Source: an uncultured cyanobacterium
Lineage (GTDB): Bacteria; Cyanobacteriota; Cyanobacteriia; PCC-6307; Cyanobiaceae
Length of the DNA: 45,497 bases
NCBI GenBank assembly: GCA_903858015.1
Contig: CAIOGZ010000011.1
Span: 1-45,497, forward strand
Reading direction: 5' to 3'
How positions within the stretch are numbered: position 1 is the stretch's first letter; the number at the start of each line of letters is the position of its first letter. The position numbers were made by a program, and so were the translations under genes. Below are positions 25,061 through 34,803 of this stretch, piece after piece. The notes beneath the pieces are model-generated. The model saw only the letters and a program-made list of their open reading frames with translations. It searched no databases and was not told the DNA's origin.

Positions 25061-25563
25061 TGACCATGGGCGCCGTCCATCCGCGCGTCCTCGGTTACCT
25101 GGGACGCGCCCTTAGCCTTGAGCTCTCCGCTGTGCAGCAGTACATGACCCAGGCTTCCCTGGTGGAACTCTGGGGCGATGCTGAATCGGCCGAACGGTTC
25201 CGCAGGGAAACCGTGGAGGAGATGCAACACGCCGAACGGATTGTCAAGCAGATGCTCTCCCTGGGGGTCGCTCCGGCCGCTTCCCAGCTGCGGCCGGTGT
25301 CCCATGCCCCGGATCTGGTTGAACTGCTGCGTCGCAATGCGGTGTTGGAGGAGGGCCTGATCGCCCACTACGCCGAAGCCATGCGCTTTTGCGTGCTGAT
25401 CGGTGATGCCGACAACCACGCCTTCTTCCAGGCCCTCTGGCAAGAAGAACAGCACCACGGCGACGAGCTGGTTGCCTGGCTAGCCAGACTGTCCGCTGGC
25501 GGCTTTGCCCCTGGCAGCCCTGCCCCTGGCAGCCAAACCCTGCCAGCCCGGGCCAGCTTCTGA
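25060..25563 (+). CDS. Ferritin-like (bacterioferritin-type) di-iron protein of the cso locus
   Basis: 167 residues. Four-helix bundle with complete di-iron ligands: LSLELSAVQQY (Glu) and EEMQHAERI (ExxH) in the first pair, EEGLIAHY (Glu) and EEQHHGDEL (ExxH) in the second. Ferritin-like proteins of this type are regular members of alpha-carboxysome loci, with a proposed role in iron or redox handling; the exact job is unproven. ATG 25060 overlaps the csoS1E stop (TGATG). The C-terminus carries a 15-base tandem duplication (25506-25535, PAPGS repeated) that makes a short Pro/Gly tail. Confidence 0.9.
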   Translation: MTMGAVHPRVLGYLGRALSLELSAVQQYMTQASLVELWGDAESAERFRRETVEEMQHAERIVKQMLSLGVAPAASQLRPVSHAPDLVELLRRNAVLEEGLIAHYAEAMRFCVLIGDADNHAFFQALWQEEQHHGDELVAWLARLSAGGFAPGSPAPGSQTLPARASF

Positions 25564-25566
25564 GCC

Positions 25567-25595
25567 CCGGCTTGGGCTCATCAAGCCCGAGCCGG
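25567..25595 (+). other. Stem-loop between the ferritin-like gene and ndhF4
   Basis: CCGGCTTGGGCT pairs with AGCCCGAGCCGG around the loop CATCA with one T-G mismatch. The stem starts four bases after the stop codon. Without a T-run it is probably a processing or stability element separating the carboxysome genes from the NDH-1 genes. Confidence 0.5.
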
Positions 25596-25632
25596 CTAGC
25601 CCAGCTTCGTTTTCCCGACCGAATCGGTTTCC

Positions 25633-27480
25633 TTGCCCCTCTCTTTGCCCCTGCCGAGCCAGCTGGCCTGGTTGATCCCGCTCTACGGGTTCTGCGGCAT
25701 GGTGCTGGCTTTGCCCTGGGCGAGCGTCTGGATCAAACGCAACGGCCCGCGGCCCGCCGCCTATCTCAATCTGCTGCTCACCCTGGTGGCCGTGCTGCAC
25801 GGCAGCCTCATCCTTCGTGAGGTGTTGGCCCATGGCCCCCAACACCTCGATGTCCCCTGGTTCCAGGCCGCCGACCTCAATCTGAGGATCGGCATGGATC
25901 TTTCGGTGACCAACCTGGCCGCCCTGGAGCTGGTGACCGTCATGAGCCTGGCTTGCCAGGTGTTTGCGCTGGGCTATCTCGATAAGGAATGGTCGCTGGC
26001 TCGCTTTTATGCGCTGGTGGGTTTTTTCGAAGGGGCGATGGCGGGGGTGGTGCTGAGCAGCAATCTGTTCATGAGCTATTTCCTGCTGGAAATGCTTACA
26101 CTTTCAACCTATCTTCTGGTGGGCTTCTGGTATGCCCAGCCCCTGGTAGTTACGGCGGCCCGCGATGCCTTTCTGACCAAGCGGGTTGGTGATGTGCTGT
26201 TGTTGATGGCGCTGGTGGCCCTCTCCGCCTGGGCAGGCTCGCTGGAGTTTCAGGATCTCTACCGCTGGATCGATACCGCCCAACTAGCCCCCTTGCCGGC
26301 TGCCTTGCTCGGATTGGGGCTTATAGCAGGTCCGATGGGCAAATGTGCCCAGTTCCCGATGCATCTTTGGCTGGATGAGGCGATGGAGGGGCCTAATCCC
26401 GCCTCCATCCTGCGCAATTCAGCCGTGGTCACCTGCGGTGCCTTGGTGTTGCTCAAGCTGATGCCCCTGCTTCGCCTCTCGCCGCTCGCGATCGATGTGC
26501 TGCTGGTGGTGGGCTCGATCAGCGCCATTGGCGGCGCCCTGGTGGCCATCGCCCAGGTGGATCTCAAACGGGCCTGCTCCTACTCCACCACGTCCTATCT
26601 AGGGCTTGTGTTCCTGGCGATCGCCCTGCAACAACCCTTGCTGGCCCTGTTGCTGCTGTTCGCCCATGGCCTGGCCAAGGCGTTGTTGTTCATGAGCGTG
26701 GGCAGTGTGATCGCCACCACCAACTGCCAGAACCTGACCGAACTCGGTGGCCTCGCTTCCCGGATGCCAGCCACCACGACGGCCTTTTTGGTGGCCGCCG
26801 CCGGGCTTACCGGCCTGCTGCCCCTGGGCTGCTTCTGGTGCTTTGGCCTGATGGTGGAAACATTCCTGCCTGAGCATCCCCTGCTCACCGCCGTTGTGCT
26901 GCTCACCAACGCCCTGACGGCATTCAATTTGGTGCGGTTGTTCCGCCAGGTTTTCCTGGCCAAACCCCACGCCAAAACCCGCCGCACACCGGAGGTGACT
27001 TGGCTGATGGCGCTGCCGATGGTCAGCCTCGCTGTGGTGGTGCTGCTCAGCCCCCTGGTGCTCTCCCGCCTAGATCCGGCCCTGCTGCATCTGCGCGCCC
27101 TGTCCAGCGGTAGCACCCTGCTGGTTCTGGGCAGCAGCCTGGCCGGTCTGCTGGCAGGGGTGGTGGTACAGCTGGATGAGTTTTGGTCTAGATCCCTGTT
27201 CCGGCCGCTGCGGCTGTTGCAAGACCTGCTCGCCTATGACTTCTACACCGAGCGCATCTATAAGGGCACGATTGTAGCCTTCGTGGCAGGTTTAGCCCGC
27301 CTGATTAGCAGCGTTGATCGGGTGTTCGTCAATGGTCTGGTCAATCGCATTGGTAGCGCCTCGCTGGCTAGTGCTGAAACCCTTAAATTCAGCGTCAGCG
27401 GCCAGATGCAGACCTACGTGTTCACCGTAGTGGCCGCGATTTTATTGCTGCTGGGCAGCTTGGTATGGCTGAAGGCATGA
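25633..27480 (+). CDS. ndhF4: NDH-1 subunit NdhF4 (CO2-uptake complex)
   Basis: 615 residues if it starts at TTG 25633. No ATG with a better position is seen, so the true start is uncertain by a few codons. Proton-pumping antiporter-like membrane subunit of the NDH-1MS' complex, which drives hydration of CO2 to bicarbonate. About 15 membrane helices; typical pieces are DLSVTNLAALELVTVMSLA, MLTLSTYLLVGFWYA, PMGKCAQFPMHLWLDEAMEGP, VAIAQVDLKRACSYSTTSYLG and a long C-terminal lateral helix (FRPLRLLQDLLAYDFYTERIYKG). Followed after 10 bases by ndhD4 and then chpX, the usual order beside alpha-cyanobacterial cso operons. Confidence 0.93.
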   Translation: MPLSLPLPSQLAWLIPLYGFCGMVLALPWASVWIKRNGPRPAAYLNLLLTLVAVLHGSLILREVLAHGPQHLDVPWFQAADLNLRIGMDLSVTNLAALELVTVMSLACQVFALGYLDKEWSLARFYALVGFFEGAMAGVVLSSNLFMSYFLLEMLTLSTYLLVGFWYAQPLVVTAARDAFLTKRVGDVLLLMALVALSAWAGSLEFQDLYRWIDTAQLAPLPAALLGLGLIAGPMGKCAQFPMHLWLDEAMEGPNPASILRNSAVVTCGALVLLKLMPLLRLSPLAIDVLLVVGSISAIGGALVAIAQVDLKRACSYSTTSYLGLVFLAIALQQPLLALLLLFAHGLAKALLFMSVGSVIATTNCQNLTELGGLASRMPATTTAFLVAAAGLTGLLPLGCFWCFGLMVETFLPEHPLLTAVVLLTNALTAFNLVRLFRQVFLAKPHAKTRRTPEVTWLMALPMVSLAVVVLLSPLVLSRLDPALLHLRALSSGSTLLVLGSSLAGLLAGVVVQLDEFWSRSLFRPLRLLQDLLAYDFYTERIYKGTIVAFVAGLARLISSVDRVFVNGLVNRIGSASLASAETLKFSVSGQMQTYVFTVVAAILLLLGSLVWLKA

Positions 27481-27490
27481 GGATCCCCCG

Positions 27491-29017
27491 ATGTTGAGCT
27501 TGCTGCTGCTGATTCCCTTTCTGGGGGCCGCCACCCTGCTGCTCTGGCCGAGCACACCGGCGCCGGGCAGGATGCGCGCCATTGCGATCACCGCCCTGGC
27601 CCTGCAGCTGGTCTGGAGCCTGCGGGTGCTGGTCGCCTTTGATCCGAGCTTCGGGGGCATGCAGCTCGAGGAGTCCGTGGCTTGGGTGGAGAGCATTGGG
27701 CTCAATTATCAGCTTGGTGTTGATGGCCTGTCGTTGCCGCTGGTGCTGATCAATGCTGCCTTGACCCTGGTATCGGCTGTTTGTACCCGCGACATCAGTC
27801 AGCGGCCCCGTATTTATTTTTCGCTGTTGCTCGTGATCAGCGGCGCTGTCAACGGCGCCTTTCTGGCCGAGAACCTGTTGCTTTTCTTCCTGTTTTACGA
27901 ACTCGAACTAATTCCGCTCTGGCTACTTATTTCGATCTGGGGCGGTGCCGACCGAGCCTATGCAGCCACAAAATTTCTGATTTTCACAGCGATTTCGGGT
28001 GTCCTGATCCTCGGCGCTTTTCTCGGCTTGGCGCTGTTCACCGGTACGGTGGATTTCAGCCTCACCCCGATCGTCGGTGAGCGGCTGGCGATGGGCAGCC
28101 AAGTGGTGCTGTTGCTGGCCTTGCTGGTGGGCTTTGGCATCAAGATCCCCCTCGTCCCTTTCCATACTTGGCTGCCGGATGCCCACACCCAGGCCTCGAC
28201 GCCGGTGTCGGTGTTGCTGGCCGGCGTGCTGCTCAAGTTGGGCACCTATGGCGTGTTGCGGTTCTGCCTGGGGCTGTTTCCGGAGGCTTGGCCCCTGATC
28301 GCACCAGGCCTGGCGATCTGGGCTGCCGTGTCGGTGTTGTATGGCTCGCTTGCCGCCATTGCCCAGCGGGACATGAAACGCATGGTGGCTTACAGCTCCG
28401 TGGGCCATATGGGAACGATTTTGCTAGCGGCGGCGGCGGCAACCCCGCTGAGCCTGCTCGGTGCGGTGTTTCAGATGGTGAGCCACGGCCTGATTTCGGC
28501 TCTGCTCTTCCTGCTGGTGGGCATCGTCTATCGCAAAACCGGCACCCGGGATCTTGACGTGCTGCGGGGCTTGCTCAATCCGGAGCGGGGTTTGCCGTTC
28601 ACCGGCTCGCTGATGATCCTTGGGGTGATGGCTAGCGCCGGATTGCCCGGCATGGCTGGCTTTATCTCGGAATTCCTGGTCTTTCGCGGCAGTATCAGTG
28701 CTTTTCCCCTGGCCACCTTGCTCTGCATGGTGGGATCGGGCCTGACGGCGGTCTATTTCCTGCTGTTGGTGAACAGGGCCTTCTTTGGCCGCCTGGCGAT
28801 TACACCTCCCACGGCCGATCCCAGCGCCGATGGTCGCCTCGATATTCGCCTGCTCGGCGTTGACCTGCGCGAAACCCTGCCTGCCCTAGGACTCAGCCTG
28901 GCGGTGGTGGGACTGGGGGTTTGGCCTGCCGGGCTGGGCCTGCTGGGCGAGGCCACATCCACAGCCCTGGCCCAGCTCCCCGCCCTGGTGGCGGCGGCCC
29001 AAGGAGGGTTGGGCTGA
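27491..29017 (+). CDS. ndhD4: NDH-1 subunit NdhD4 (CO2-uptake complex)
   Basis: 508 residues, a proton-pumping NuoM/NdhD-type subunit. It starts MLSLLLLIPFLGAATLLLWP. Family segments are LGVDGLSLPLVLINA, FFLFYELELIPLWLLISIWG (conserved membrane Glu), GIKIPLVPFHTWLPDAHTQAS, IAQRDMKRMVAYSSVGHMG and GMAGFISEFLVFRG. Together with NdhF4 and ChpX it makes the low-affinity, usually constitutive CO2-uptake form of NDH-1 on the thylakoid or plasma membrane. GAGGATCC before ATG 27491 provides a weak ribosome-binding site. The stop overlaps the chpX start. Confidence 0.94.
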   Translation: MLSLLLLIPFLGAATLLLWPSTPAPGRMRAIAITALALQLVWSLRVLVAFDPSFGGMQLEESVAWVESIGLNYQLGVDGLSLPLVLINAALTLVSAVCTRDISQRPRIYFSLLLVISGAVNGAFLAENLLLFFLFYELELIPLWLLISIWGGADRAYAATKFLIFTAISGVLILGAFLGLALFTGTVDFSLTPIVGERLAMGSQVVLLLALLVGFGIKIPLVPFHTWLPDAHTQASTPVSVLLAGVLLKLGTYGVLRFCLGLFPEAWPLIAPGLAIWAAVSVLYGSLAAIAQRDMKRMVAYSSVGHMGTILLAAAAATPLSLLGAVFQMVSHGLISALLFLLVGIVYRKTGTRDLDVLRGLLNPERGLPFTGSLMILGVMASAGLPGMAGFISEFLVFRGSISAFPLATLLCMVGSGLTAVYFLLLVNRAFFGRLAITPPTADPSADGRLDIRLLGVDLRETLPALGLSLAVVGLGVWPAGLGLLGEATSTALAQLPALVAAAQGGLG

Positions 29018-30156
29018 TGCCGGTCATTCCAGCCCTGCTCACCGTTGCCGGTGGACGTCCCAGTGCCGCCGAGCTCGAAACCAGCCTGCTGGCGGGGCAG
29101 ACGCTGCTGGCCGACTCCCCGGAGCACGTGGTTGAGGTGGTGGATGTGCTGTGCAGTTATGGCGAAGTGCTTGATGCCTATAGCATTAACCTGATTTATC
29201 AGGCTGAACATCAGTTCCTCAATCCCTTTCCGGTCTTTCGTTTTCTCGATGGTGACCTAAGCCCCGCCAAGATCTGGCGGCACTTGAACCACGATCGCAT
29301 CAACTTTGAGTACGCCGAATACTGCATGAAGGCCATGCTCTGGCATGGCACAGGCGGCCTCGATGCCTACCTGGATACCCCTGCTTTCGCTACCGACTGT
29401 GCGGCGATCATCCGCTATAAAACTCGCCGTGATCTTCTGCTGGGAGTTCTGCATCCCCTCTTCCCAAACTTTCTGCCCGAAGCTATCCGGGCCGCAGCCA
29501 CAACCCATGCCCTAGGCCAGTTTTGGCGGGTGATGAGCGATTTGTTCCTCGATCTGGCCCGGGCCGAAGCGGCGGGGGAGGTGGCTTCGATCCCAGCGGT
29601 CGTGGAGTTCATCAAGGCTGGGCTGGTGAACGCCGCTGCTAATCCGATCACCTATAGCGTGGATCTGGGGGGCGAACGCTTCTGGGTGCTGCCGCCCGAG
29701 GCGGGGCTCACCTTTTTGGTGGATGTGGCGGTGCCCTACGTGGAGGCGGTCTTTCTGCGGGGCATGCCCTTTTTGGGCACGGTTTCGTTCAATGCCCAGG
29801 CCCAGCAGATCTCCCCAGAGCTGGAGCAGTTCCGATATGGCGCCCTCTACGCCGATCCACTGCCCACGATGGGCGCTGGCATTCCACCCAGTCTGCTGAT
29901 GCAGGACATGTACCGCCATCTGCCCGAGCGCCTCCACAACCTCTATCGGCTCCGCACCAGGGGCGAGGGGGATGTGCGGGTGAAAATCTGCTCGAGTTTC
30001 CAAAAATCGATGTTCTGCGTGACGAACGCAGCCATCAATGGCACCTTCCCCCAGCCCCTTGCTAGCCCCGATCCGGCTGCCCAGGCCGCCAACCGGGCCT
30101 ATGCCGCCGCCTGGGCCCAGCGGCTGGCTGGGGCCCGCACCGATTGCCTCGGCTGA
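29017..30156 (+). CDS. chpX: CO2 hydration protein ChpX (CupB)
   Basis: 379 residues from ATG 29017, overlapping the ndhD4 stop (TGATG) with AAGGAGGGTTGGG (28999-29011) ahead of it. ChpX/CupB is the peripheral subunit that hydrates CO2 on the NDH-1MS' complex, acting like a vectorial carbonic anhydrase. The family landmarks are AEHQFLNPFPVFRFLDGD, HLNHDRINFEYAEYCMKAM (His and Glu positions suggested as zinc ligands) and IRYKTRRDLLLGVLHP. The C-terminal half is mixed alpha/beta with a CSSFQKSMFCVTNAAI segment. Grouping with SbtA and the carboxysome puts most inorganic-carbon supply in one locus. Confidence 0.94.
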   Translation: MPVIPALLTVAGGRPSAAELETSLLAGQTLLADSPEHVVEVVDVLCSYGEVLDAYSINLIYQAEHQFLNPFPVFRFLDGDLSPAKIWRHLNHDRINFEYAEYCMKAMLWHGTGGLDAYLDTPAFATDCAAIIRYKTRRDLLLGVLHPLFPNFLPEAIRAAATTHALGQFWRVMSDLFLDLARAEAAGEVASIPAVVEFIKAGLVNAAANPITYSVDLGGERFWVLPPEAGLTFLVDVAVPYVEAVFLRGMPFLGTVSFNAQAQQISPELEQFRYGALYADPLPTMGAGIPPSLLMQDMYRHLPERLHNLYRLRTRGEGDVRVKICSSFQKSMFCVTNAAINGTFPQPLASPDPAAQAANRAYAAAWAQRLAGARTDCLG

Positions 30157-30222
30157 GTCCCATGGCTGCGAACCGACGCTTCAGGTTGCAGCGGTCCGAG
30201 GCTGGTGATCTAGGGTCAAGTC

Positions 30223-30465
30223 ATGAACCAGCCTTGGACCCAGCGGCCCCGTCCCGATCGCCTCGAGCGGCGGATCGAGTTCGACGACTACGAGACCACC
30301 CGCACCTTTCTGGAGCGCCTCAATGTTTTGGCCGAACAGCAAGGCCGCTTCCCAGACATCAGCTTCGGACGCACCTATGTGAACCTCACCCTCCGGCCCG
30401 ACGACGAGCAATCCGTGGGCGCCGCAGACCAGGCCTTCGCTGCGGCGATTGATGACCTCCTCTGA
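30223..30465 (+). CDS. Pterin-dehydratase-like RuBisCO assembly factor (acRAF)
   Basis: 80 residues. Pterin-4a-carbinolamine dehydratase fold: [24 protein letters not shown], then [17 protein letters not shown]. The dehydratase active site normally has a His-His pair (HHP motif); here the corresponding region reads [11 protein letters not shown], so the catalytic histidines are missing. This agrees with the non-catalytic homologue reported as an alpha-carboxysome RuBisCO assembly factor. It starts at ATG 30223 and overlaps the next gene, cbbX, by 14 bases. Confidence 0.88.
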   Translation: MNQPWTQRPRPDRLERRIEFDDYETTRTFLERLNVLAEQQGRFPDISFGRTYVNLTLRPDDEQSVGAADQAFAAAIDDLL

Positions 30466-31462
30466 GCCGCAACTGCCCAGCTTGGTCGATGGGCTGGTGG
30501 CGGGCCCGTCGCCTTCAGCCAGCACCGATGCTGGCCCCAGTCAGGGCGAAGATGAGTTTGTCAGCGTCGATCTGCAGCTGGCCTACGAGGCCGCCGGCAT
30601 CCAGGCGGTGCTGGATCAGTTAGATCAGGAGTTGGTGGGGTTGCGGCCGGTGAAGGCCCGCATTCGGGAGATTGCCGCCCTGCTGGTGGTGAACCGGGCC
30701 CGCCTGCAGGTGGGGCTGGACACGGCACCGCCCAGCCTGCATATGTCGTTCACGGGTCGGCCCGGCACCGGCAAGACGACGGTGGCCGAGCGAATGTCGA
30801 AGATCTTGCATGGCCTGGGTTATGTGCGTAAGGGCCATGTGATCACCGCCACCCGCGACGACCTGGTGGGCCAGTACATCGGCCATACGGCGCCGAAAAC
30901 TCGGGAAATGCTCAAAAAAGCGATGGGGGGCGTGCTATTCATTGATGAAGCATACTACCTCTATCGCCCAGAAAATGAACGGGACTATGGCGCTGAGGCC
31001 ATCGAAATTTTGCTCCAAGTAATGGAAAATAATAGGGATGACTTGGTCGTTATCTTTGCAGGCTACAAGGAGCGGATGGATATTTTCTATCAGTCCAATC
31101 CCGGCCTGTCTTCGAGGGTAGCCAATCATATTGACTTCCCCGATTACAGCAGCCAAGAATTAATGGCGATTGCGCAGCTAATTCTAGCCGACGAGAATTA
31201 CAGGTTCAGCCAAGAGGCGGCTTTGGTGTTTAGCGATTACATCCATCGTCGCATGCAGCTACCTTTCTTCGCCAATGCCCGCTCGATCCGCAACGCGATT
31301 GATCGGGCCCGCATGCGCCAGGCCAACAGACTGTTCAATGGCATGGGCAGCCGGCTGAGCAGGCTTGATCTGATGACGATCGAAGCGGAAGACATCACCG
31401 CCAGCCGGGTTTTTCAGTGGGAGGTGGAAGGGCTGGATCGGAGTGAGCCGATTACGGGCTGA
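30452..31462 (+). CDS. cbbX: RuBisCO activase CbbX (AAA+)
   Basis: 336 residues from ATG 30452 ([10 protein letters not shown]). The first about 45 residues are an acidic, probably disordered leader. AAA+ core: Walker [10 protein letters not shown], the pore loop in [13 protein letters not shown], Walker [13 protein letters not shown], sensor 1 [11 protein letters not shown] and sensor 2 with [20 protein letters not shown]. CbbX hexamers pull on the RbcL C-terminus to release inhibitory sugar phosphates, with RuBP as an allosteric activator in red-type systems. It overlaps the assembly-factor gene and closes the CO2-fixation supercluster; what follows is unrelated. Confidence 0.95.
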   Translation: MTSSEPQLPSLVDGLVAGPSPSASTDAGPSQGEDEFVSVDLQLAYEAAGIQAVLDQLDQELVGLRPVKARIREIAALLVVNRARLQVGLDTAPPSLHMSFTGRPGTGKTTVAERMSKILHGLGYVRKGHVITATRDDLVGQYIGHTAPKTREMLKKAMGGVLFIDEAYYLYRPENERDYGAEAIEILLQVMENNRDDLVVIFAGYKERMDIFYQSNPGLSSRVANHIDFPDYSSQELMAIAQLILADENYRFSQEAALVFSDYIHRRMQLPFFANARSIRNAIDRARMRQANRLFNGMGSRLSRLDLMTIEAEDITASRVFQWEVEGLDRSEPITG

Positions 31463-31603
31463 TCAGGATCTGCCAACTCTGAAGGGTTGCGCAGAGCAGA
31501 AAGGCGAGAATGCGGGGATCTGGATGATAAGCTGTACAAAGCCAATCAGCAATCCCCCCCAAACAAAATAGTAAGCACCATAGCGATTCCGCCATTGCTG
31601 CGA

Positions 31604-31990
31604 ATGATGCGGATACTCAAGATGCCAGAAAAGCTGGGTTTTCTGGAGTCGCTTTTCGGATCTACCCTGACTGCCTTGGGAACCGGTTGGGTGAAATGCT
31701 CGAATGGCGTGATTTGGAAGCTTGATCTTACTAAACCCACCCACCGCTTGATCGTCTACGCTAACGACGCAGGGGCTATCCCTGGGGATTGGGCTCAGAG
31801 AACTGAGAGATGGAGATTCAATGCGATGGAACACGTTCGACGCTGAGGAACGATTGATACAAGGCGAAAACCCTAGATCGAGACGTTATTCAGATCACAA
31901 GATGGGAGGATGTTCTCAGCAAAGCTGAAATCAATAAAGTACAGCCCTGGAAACTCGATAGTGAAACGCAAGATTTGGTTGCATTACTGT
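31604..31990 (+). pseudogene. Remnant of an FkbM-type methyltransferase
   Basis: The 590-base stretch between cbbX and dnaA has no intact gene. From 31604 one frame reads PEKLGFLESLFGSTL and then WVKCSNGVIWKLDLTKPTHR, like the start of cyanobacterial FkbM-family SAM methyltransferases. The frame then stops at 31846. From 31882 another frame reads RWEDVLSKAEINKVQPWKLD, resembling the family's C-terminal part (normally LWKLDVEGYE), with the DVEG motif lost. The SAM-binding centre is absent. I read this as one gene collapsed by an internal deletion and further mutation. Confidence 0.55.
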
Positions 31991-32055
31991 ATCTGTGCTA
32001 CAAGCTGACACCATCGGCCCTGAACCCTCAACCTGATGGCCTGAAAAGCCAAAAT

Positions 32056-33504
32056 TCACCGCCGCTTCCTCGAGTCGATCTGCAACAGATCCCGCACCTG
32101 TTGCACCTGGCGCGCCACGGCGGGGTCGGCACTGAGTTTCTTCTCCACCTGTTCCACCGCGTACATCACCGTGGAGTGGTCCTTACCGCCAAAGGCCTCG
32201 CCGATGCGGGGCAGGGAAAGATTCGTACTCTGTCGCATCAAAAACATCCCCACCTGACGCGCCTGGCTGACGGCCCGGCGGCGGCTAGGGCTCCGCATCT
32301 CATCCACACTCACGCCAAAGACCTCCGACACCTTCTCCAGCACCTGCTTCGGGGTGACCTCGACATCATTGCCCACCGGGTCCAGCATCGGCGCTACCGA
32401 TTCCACCGTCATCGGTAGCCCCGTGATCGAGGCGAAGGCCACCGCCCGGGTGAGGGCCCCCTCCAGTTCGCGGATGTTGGATGTAAAGCGACCGGCGATG
32501 TAATGGATCAATTCCCTGGGCAAGGCCATCTGCTCGGTTTCTGCCTTCTTGTGCAGGATGGCCATGCGGGTCTCGAGGTCGGGAACCTGGATATCGGCGA
32601 TCAGCCCCATCGAAAAGCGGGAGATCAGGCGCTCCTGCAGCCTGGGGATCTGGCTGGGGGGGCGGTCGGAGGCGATCACGATCTGGCGACCGGCCTCGTG
32701 CAGGGCATTGAAGGTATGGAAAAACTCCTCCTGGGTGTATTCCTTACCCTCAATGAATTGGATGTCGTCCACCAGAATCAAATCGGCGGCCCGGTAACGG
32801 TCCCGGAAGGCCTGCATGCTGTCTTTGCGGATCGCCTGGATCAGGTCGTTGGTGAAGGTTTCGGTGCTCACGTAGAACACCCGCGCCTGGGGGTCGATTT
32901 CCAACCGGTAGTGGCCCACCGCCTGCATCAAGTGGGTCTTGCCCAGCCCGACGCCACCGCAGATGAACAGGGGGTTGAACTCCCGGCCCGGGGCTTCGGC
33001 AACGGCCAGGGCCGCGGCATGGGCCATCCGACTGTTGGGACCGACCACGAAGCGATTGAACACATAGCGCGGGTTCAGGCCCGCCGTTGGCCGCCCTCCA
33101 GGGCCGGTGCTGGCAGCGGCCTCCGGGGCCTCGCTGCCGCGAAAGCCGCCGGCCCGGGGCAAGGGCTGGGAGTCGGGCCGACGGGCCGGCGCCAGCCCCT
33201 GGGGCGCGGCATCGGCTGCTACCCCGAGCCCATCGAGGGAGGCATCGGCCTGGCCGCCGCTGGCGGCGACCACCTCGACCATGACGCTGCGGCCGGCGAT
33301 CTCGCTAGCCACGGCCGCGATCTGGCTTTGGTAGTTCTTGCGCAACCAGCCACAGGTGAAGGCATTCGGGGCCTCCAGCCTCAGCTCGCCATCGGCGTAG
33401 GCCAGGAAACGGGCCGGCCGGATCCAGGTCTCGAAGGTGGGTTTGCTGAGGTTGGGCTGCAGGGCCTGCTGAACCTGGTGCCAAAGCTGCTCGCCCTGCT
33501 GCAC
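32056..33504 (-). CDS. dnaA: Chromosomal replication initiator DnaA
   Basis: 482 residues, starting at GTG 33504 with GGGGAG eight bases upstream. Domain I ([22 protein letters not shown]) is followed by an Ala/Gly/Pro-rich linker (about 85-150). The AAA+ core starts at [22 protein letters not shown] with Walker [11 protein letters not shown] and Walker [11 protein letters not shown]. The C-terminal helix-turn-helix contains the DnaA-box signature [19 protein letters not shown]. DnaA binds DnaA boxes and opens the origin. Many cyanobacteria do not place oriC next to dnaA, and no clear TTATCCACA boxes are visible in the flanks here. Divergent from the htrA gene with a 90-base gap. Confidence 0.97.
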   Translation of the reverse strand: MQQGEQLWHQVQQALQPNLSKPTFETWIRPARFLAYADGELRLEAPNAFTCGWLRKNYQSQIAAVASEIAGRSVMVEVVAASGGQADASLDGLGVAADAAPQGLAPARRPDSQPLPRAGGFRGSEAPEAAASTGPGGRPTAGLNPRYVFNRFVVGPNSRMAHAAALAVAEAPGREFNPLFICGGVGLGKTHLMQAVGHYRLEIDPQARVFYVSTETFTNDLIQAIRKDSMQAFRDRYRAADLILVDDIQFIEGKEYTQEEFFHTFNALHEAGRQIVIASDRPPSQIPRLQERLISRFSMGLIADIQVPDLETRMAILHKKAETEQMALPRELIHYIAGRFTSNIRELEGALTRAVAFASITGLPMTVESVAPMLDPVGNDVEVTPKQVLEKVSEVFGVSVDEMRSPSRRRAVSQARQVGMFLMRQSTNLSLPRIGEAFGGKDHSTVMYAVEQVEKKLSADPAVARQVQQVRDLLQIDSRKRR

Positions 33505-33594
33505 CGTCCAAACTCCCCTTGAACACCGAATATAGACAGGGGTGTCCGCCTATCCGTCTTTAATGAGGCAACCCCTACGGTCCCGGTCCCTGTG

Positions 33595-34803
33595 ATGCCC
33601 GCTCGCCGTCCGATCCCCCGCCTCGGACAACCGCAGGCGGCCCTGCCCCCACGCCTGGGCAACCCTGCGGCTCTGCTGCGGGCGGCCGGGGAGCGCGCTG
33701 CAGGCCTAGCCAGCGTTTTCGCCCCGGCCCTGCTGCTGGCGAGTTGCAACGGCGCTCTGCTGCTCCCCGGCCAAAACCGGCCACAGGAGCGCACCCGGAT
33801 CAGCGATGCGCCCGTGGCCGTACCGCTGAAACCAAGCAGCAATGTGATTGTCGATGCTGTCCAGAAGGTCGGTCCTGCGGTGGTGCGCATCGATACGGTG
33901 AAGCGGATGGTGAACTCCCTGGGCGGTGTGCTGGGGGGCGGACCGGCGATCCAGCAGCAGCAGGGCCAGGGCTCCGGTTTCATCACCCGCTCGGATGGGG
34001 TGCTGCTCACCAATGCCCACGTGGTGGAGGGCTCGAGCGAAGTGCACGTGACCCTGCCCGATGGCCGCAGCTTCAGCGGCAAGGTGCTGGGGGCCGATCC
34101 CCTCACCGACGTGGCCGTGGTCAAGGTGGTGGCCTCCCGGCTGCCCGTGGCGCCGCTGGGTGATTCCGCCAAGGTGCGACCGGGCGAATGGGCCATTGCC
34201 ATCGGCAACCCCCTGGGCCTGGACAACACCGTGACCGCGGGGATCATCAGCGCCATCCAGCGCACCAATGCCCTCGGTGAGGGCCAACGGGTGCCCTACA
34301 TCCAGACCGATGCCGCCGTGAACCCCGGCAACAGTGGCGGACCGCTGATCAATGACCGCGGCGAGGTGATCGGCATCAACACCGCCATCCGTCAAGCCCC
34401 TGGCGCTGGCCTCAGCTTTGCGATCCCGATCAATACGGCCCGCCAGATTGCCGCCCAGATCCTGGAGCGGGGCTTTGCCAGCCATCCCTACATCGGGGTT
34501 CGGCTCCAGGCCCTCACCCCCCAGCTGGCCCGGGAGATCAATGGCGCCACCGATGAGTGCCAGCTGCCGGAGGTGAATGGCGTCGTGGTGGTGGAGGTGA
34601 TGAAGGGCAGTCCGGCCGACCAGGGGGGGCTCAAACCCTGCGACATGATCGAGCAGGTGGACAACAAACCGGTGGCCAATCCCTCGGAGGTGCAGCTGGC
34701 GGTGGATCGCGGCCGGGTTGGCCAGCTGTTGAGCCTGAAGGTGAAGCGCAAAGAGCAAGCGCTGATCCTTAGCCTGCGCCCGGCCGAACTGCCCCGTTCG
34801 TGA
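33595..34803 (+). CDS. HtrA/Deg-type serine protease with PDZ domain
   Basis: 402 residues from ATG 33595 (GTG 33592 is an alternative). A hydrophobic segment ending LLLASC (about 45-52) looks like a lipobox, so the protein may be lipid-anchored. The trypsin-like domain has the triad: His in TNAHVVEG, Asp in PLTDVAVVKV, and Ser in the motif GNSGGPL. One PDZ domain follows (ALTPQLAREINGA, GVVVVEVMKGSPADQGGLKPCDMI). Cyanobacterial Deg proteases (HhoA/HhoB/HtrA) handle misfolded envelope and thylakoid proteins. The downstream glycosyltransferase start overlaps its stop. Confidence 0.93.
   Translation: MPARRPIPRLGQPQAALPPRLGNPAALLRAAGERAAGLASVFAPALLLASCNGALLLPGQNRPQERTRISDAPVAVPLKPSSNVIVDAVQKVGPAVVRIDTVKRMVNSLGGVLGGGPAIQQQQGQGSGFITRSDGVLLTNAHVVEGSSEVHVTLPDGRSFSGKVLGADPLTDVAVVKVVASRLPVAPLGDSAKVRPGEWAIAIGNPLGLDNTVTAGIISAIQRTNALGEGQRVPYIQTDAAVNPGNSGGPLINDRGEVIGINTAIRQAPGAGLSFAIPINTARQIAAQILERGFASHPYIGVRLQALTPQLAREINGATDECQLPEVNGVVVVEVMKGSPADQGGLKPCDMIEQVDNKPVANPSEVQLAVDRGRVGQLLSLKVKRKEQALILSLRPAELPRS

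Noticed and set aside
33505..33594. Replication origin next to dnaA
   Set aside because: No TTATCCACA-like boxes and no AT-rich unwinding region in the flanks; cyanobacterial origins are often elsewhere.
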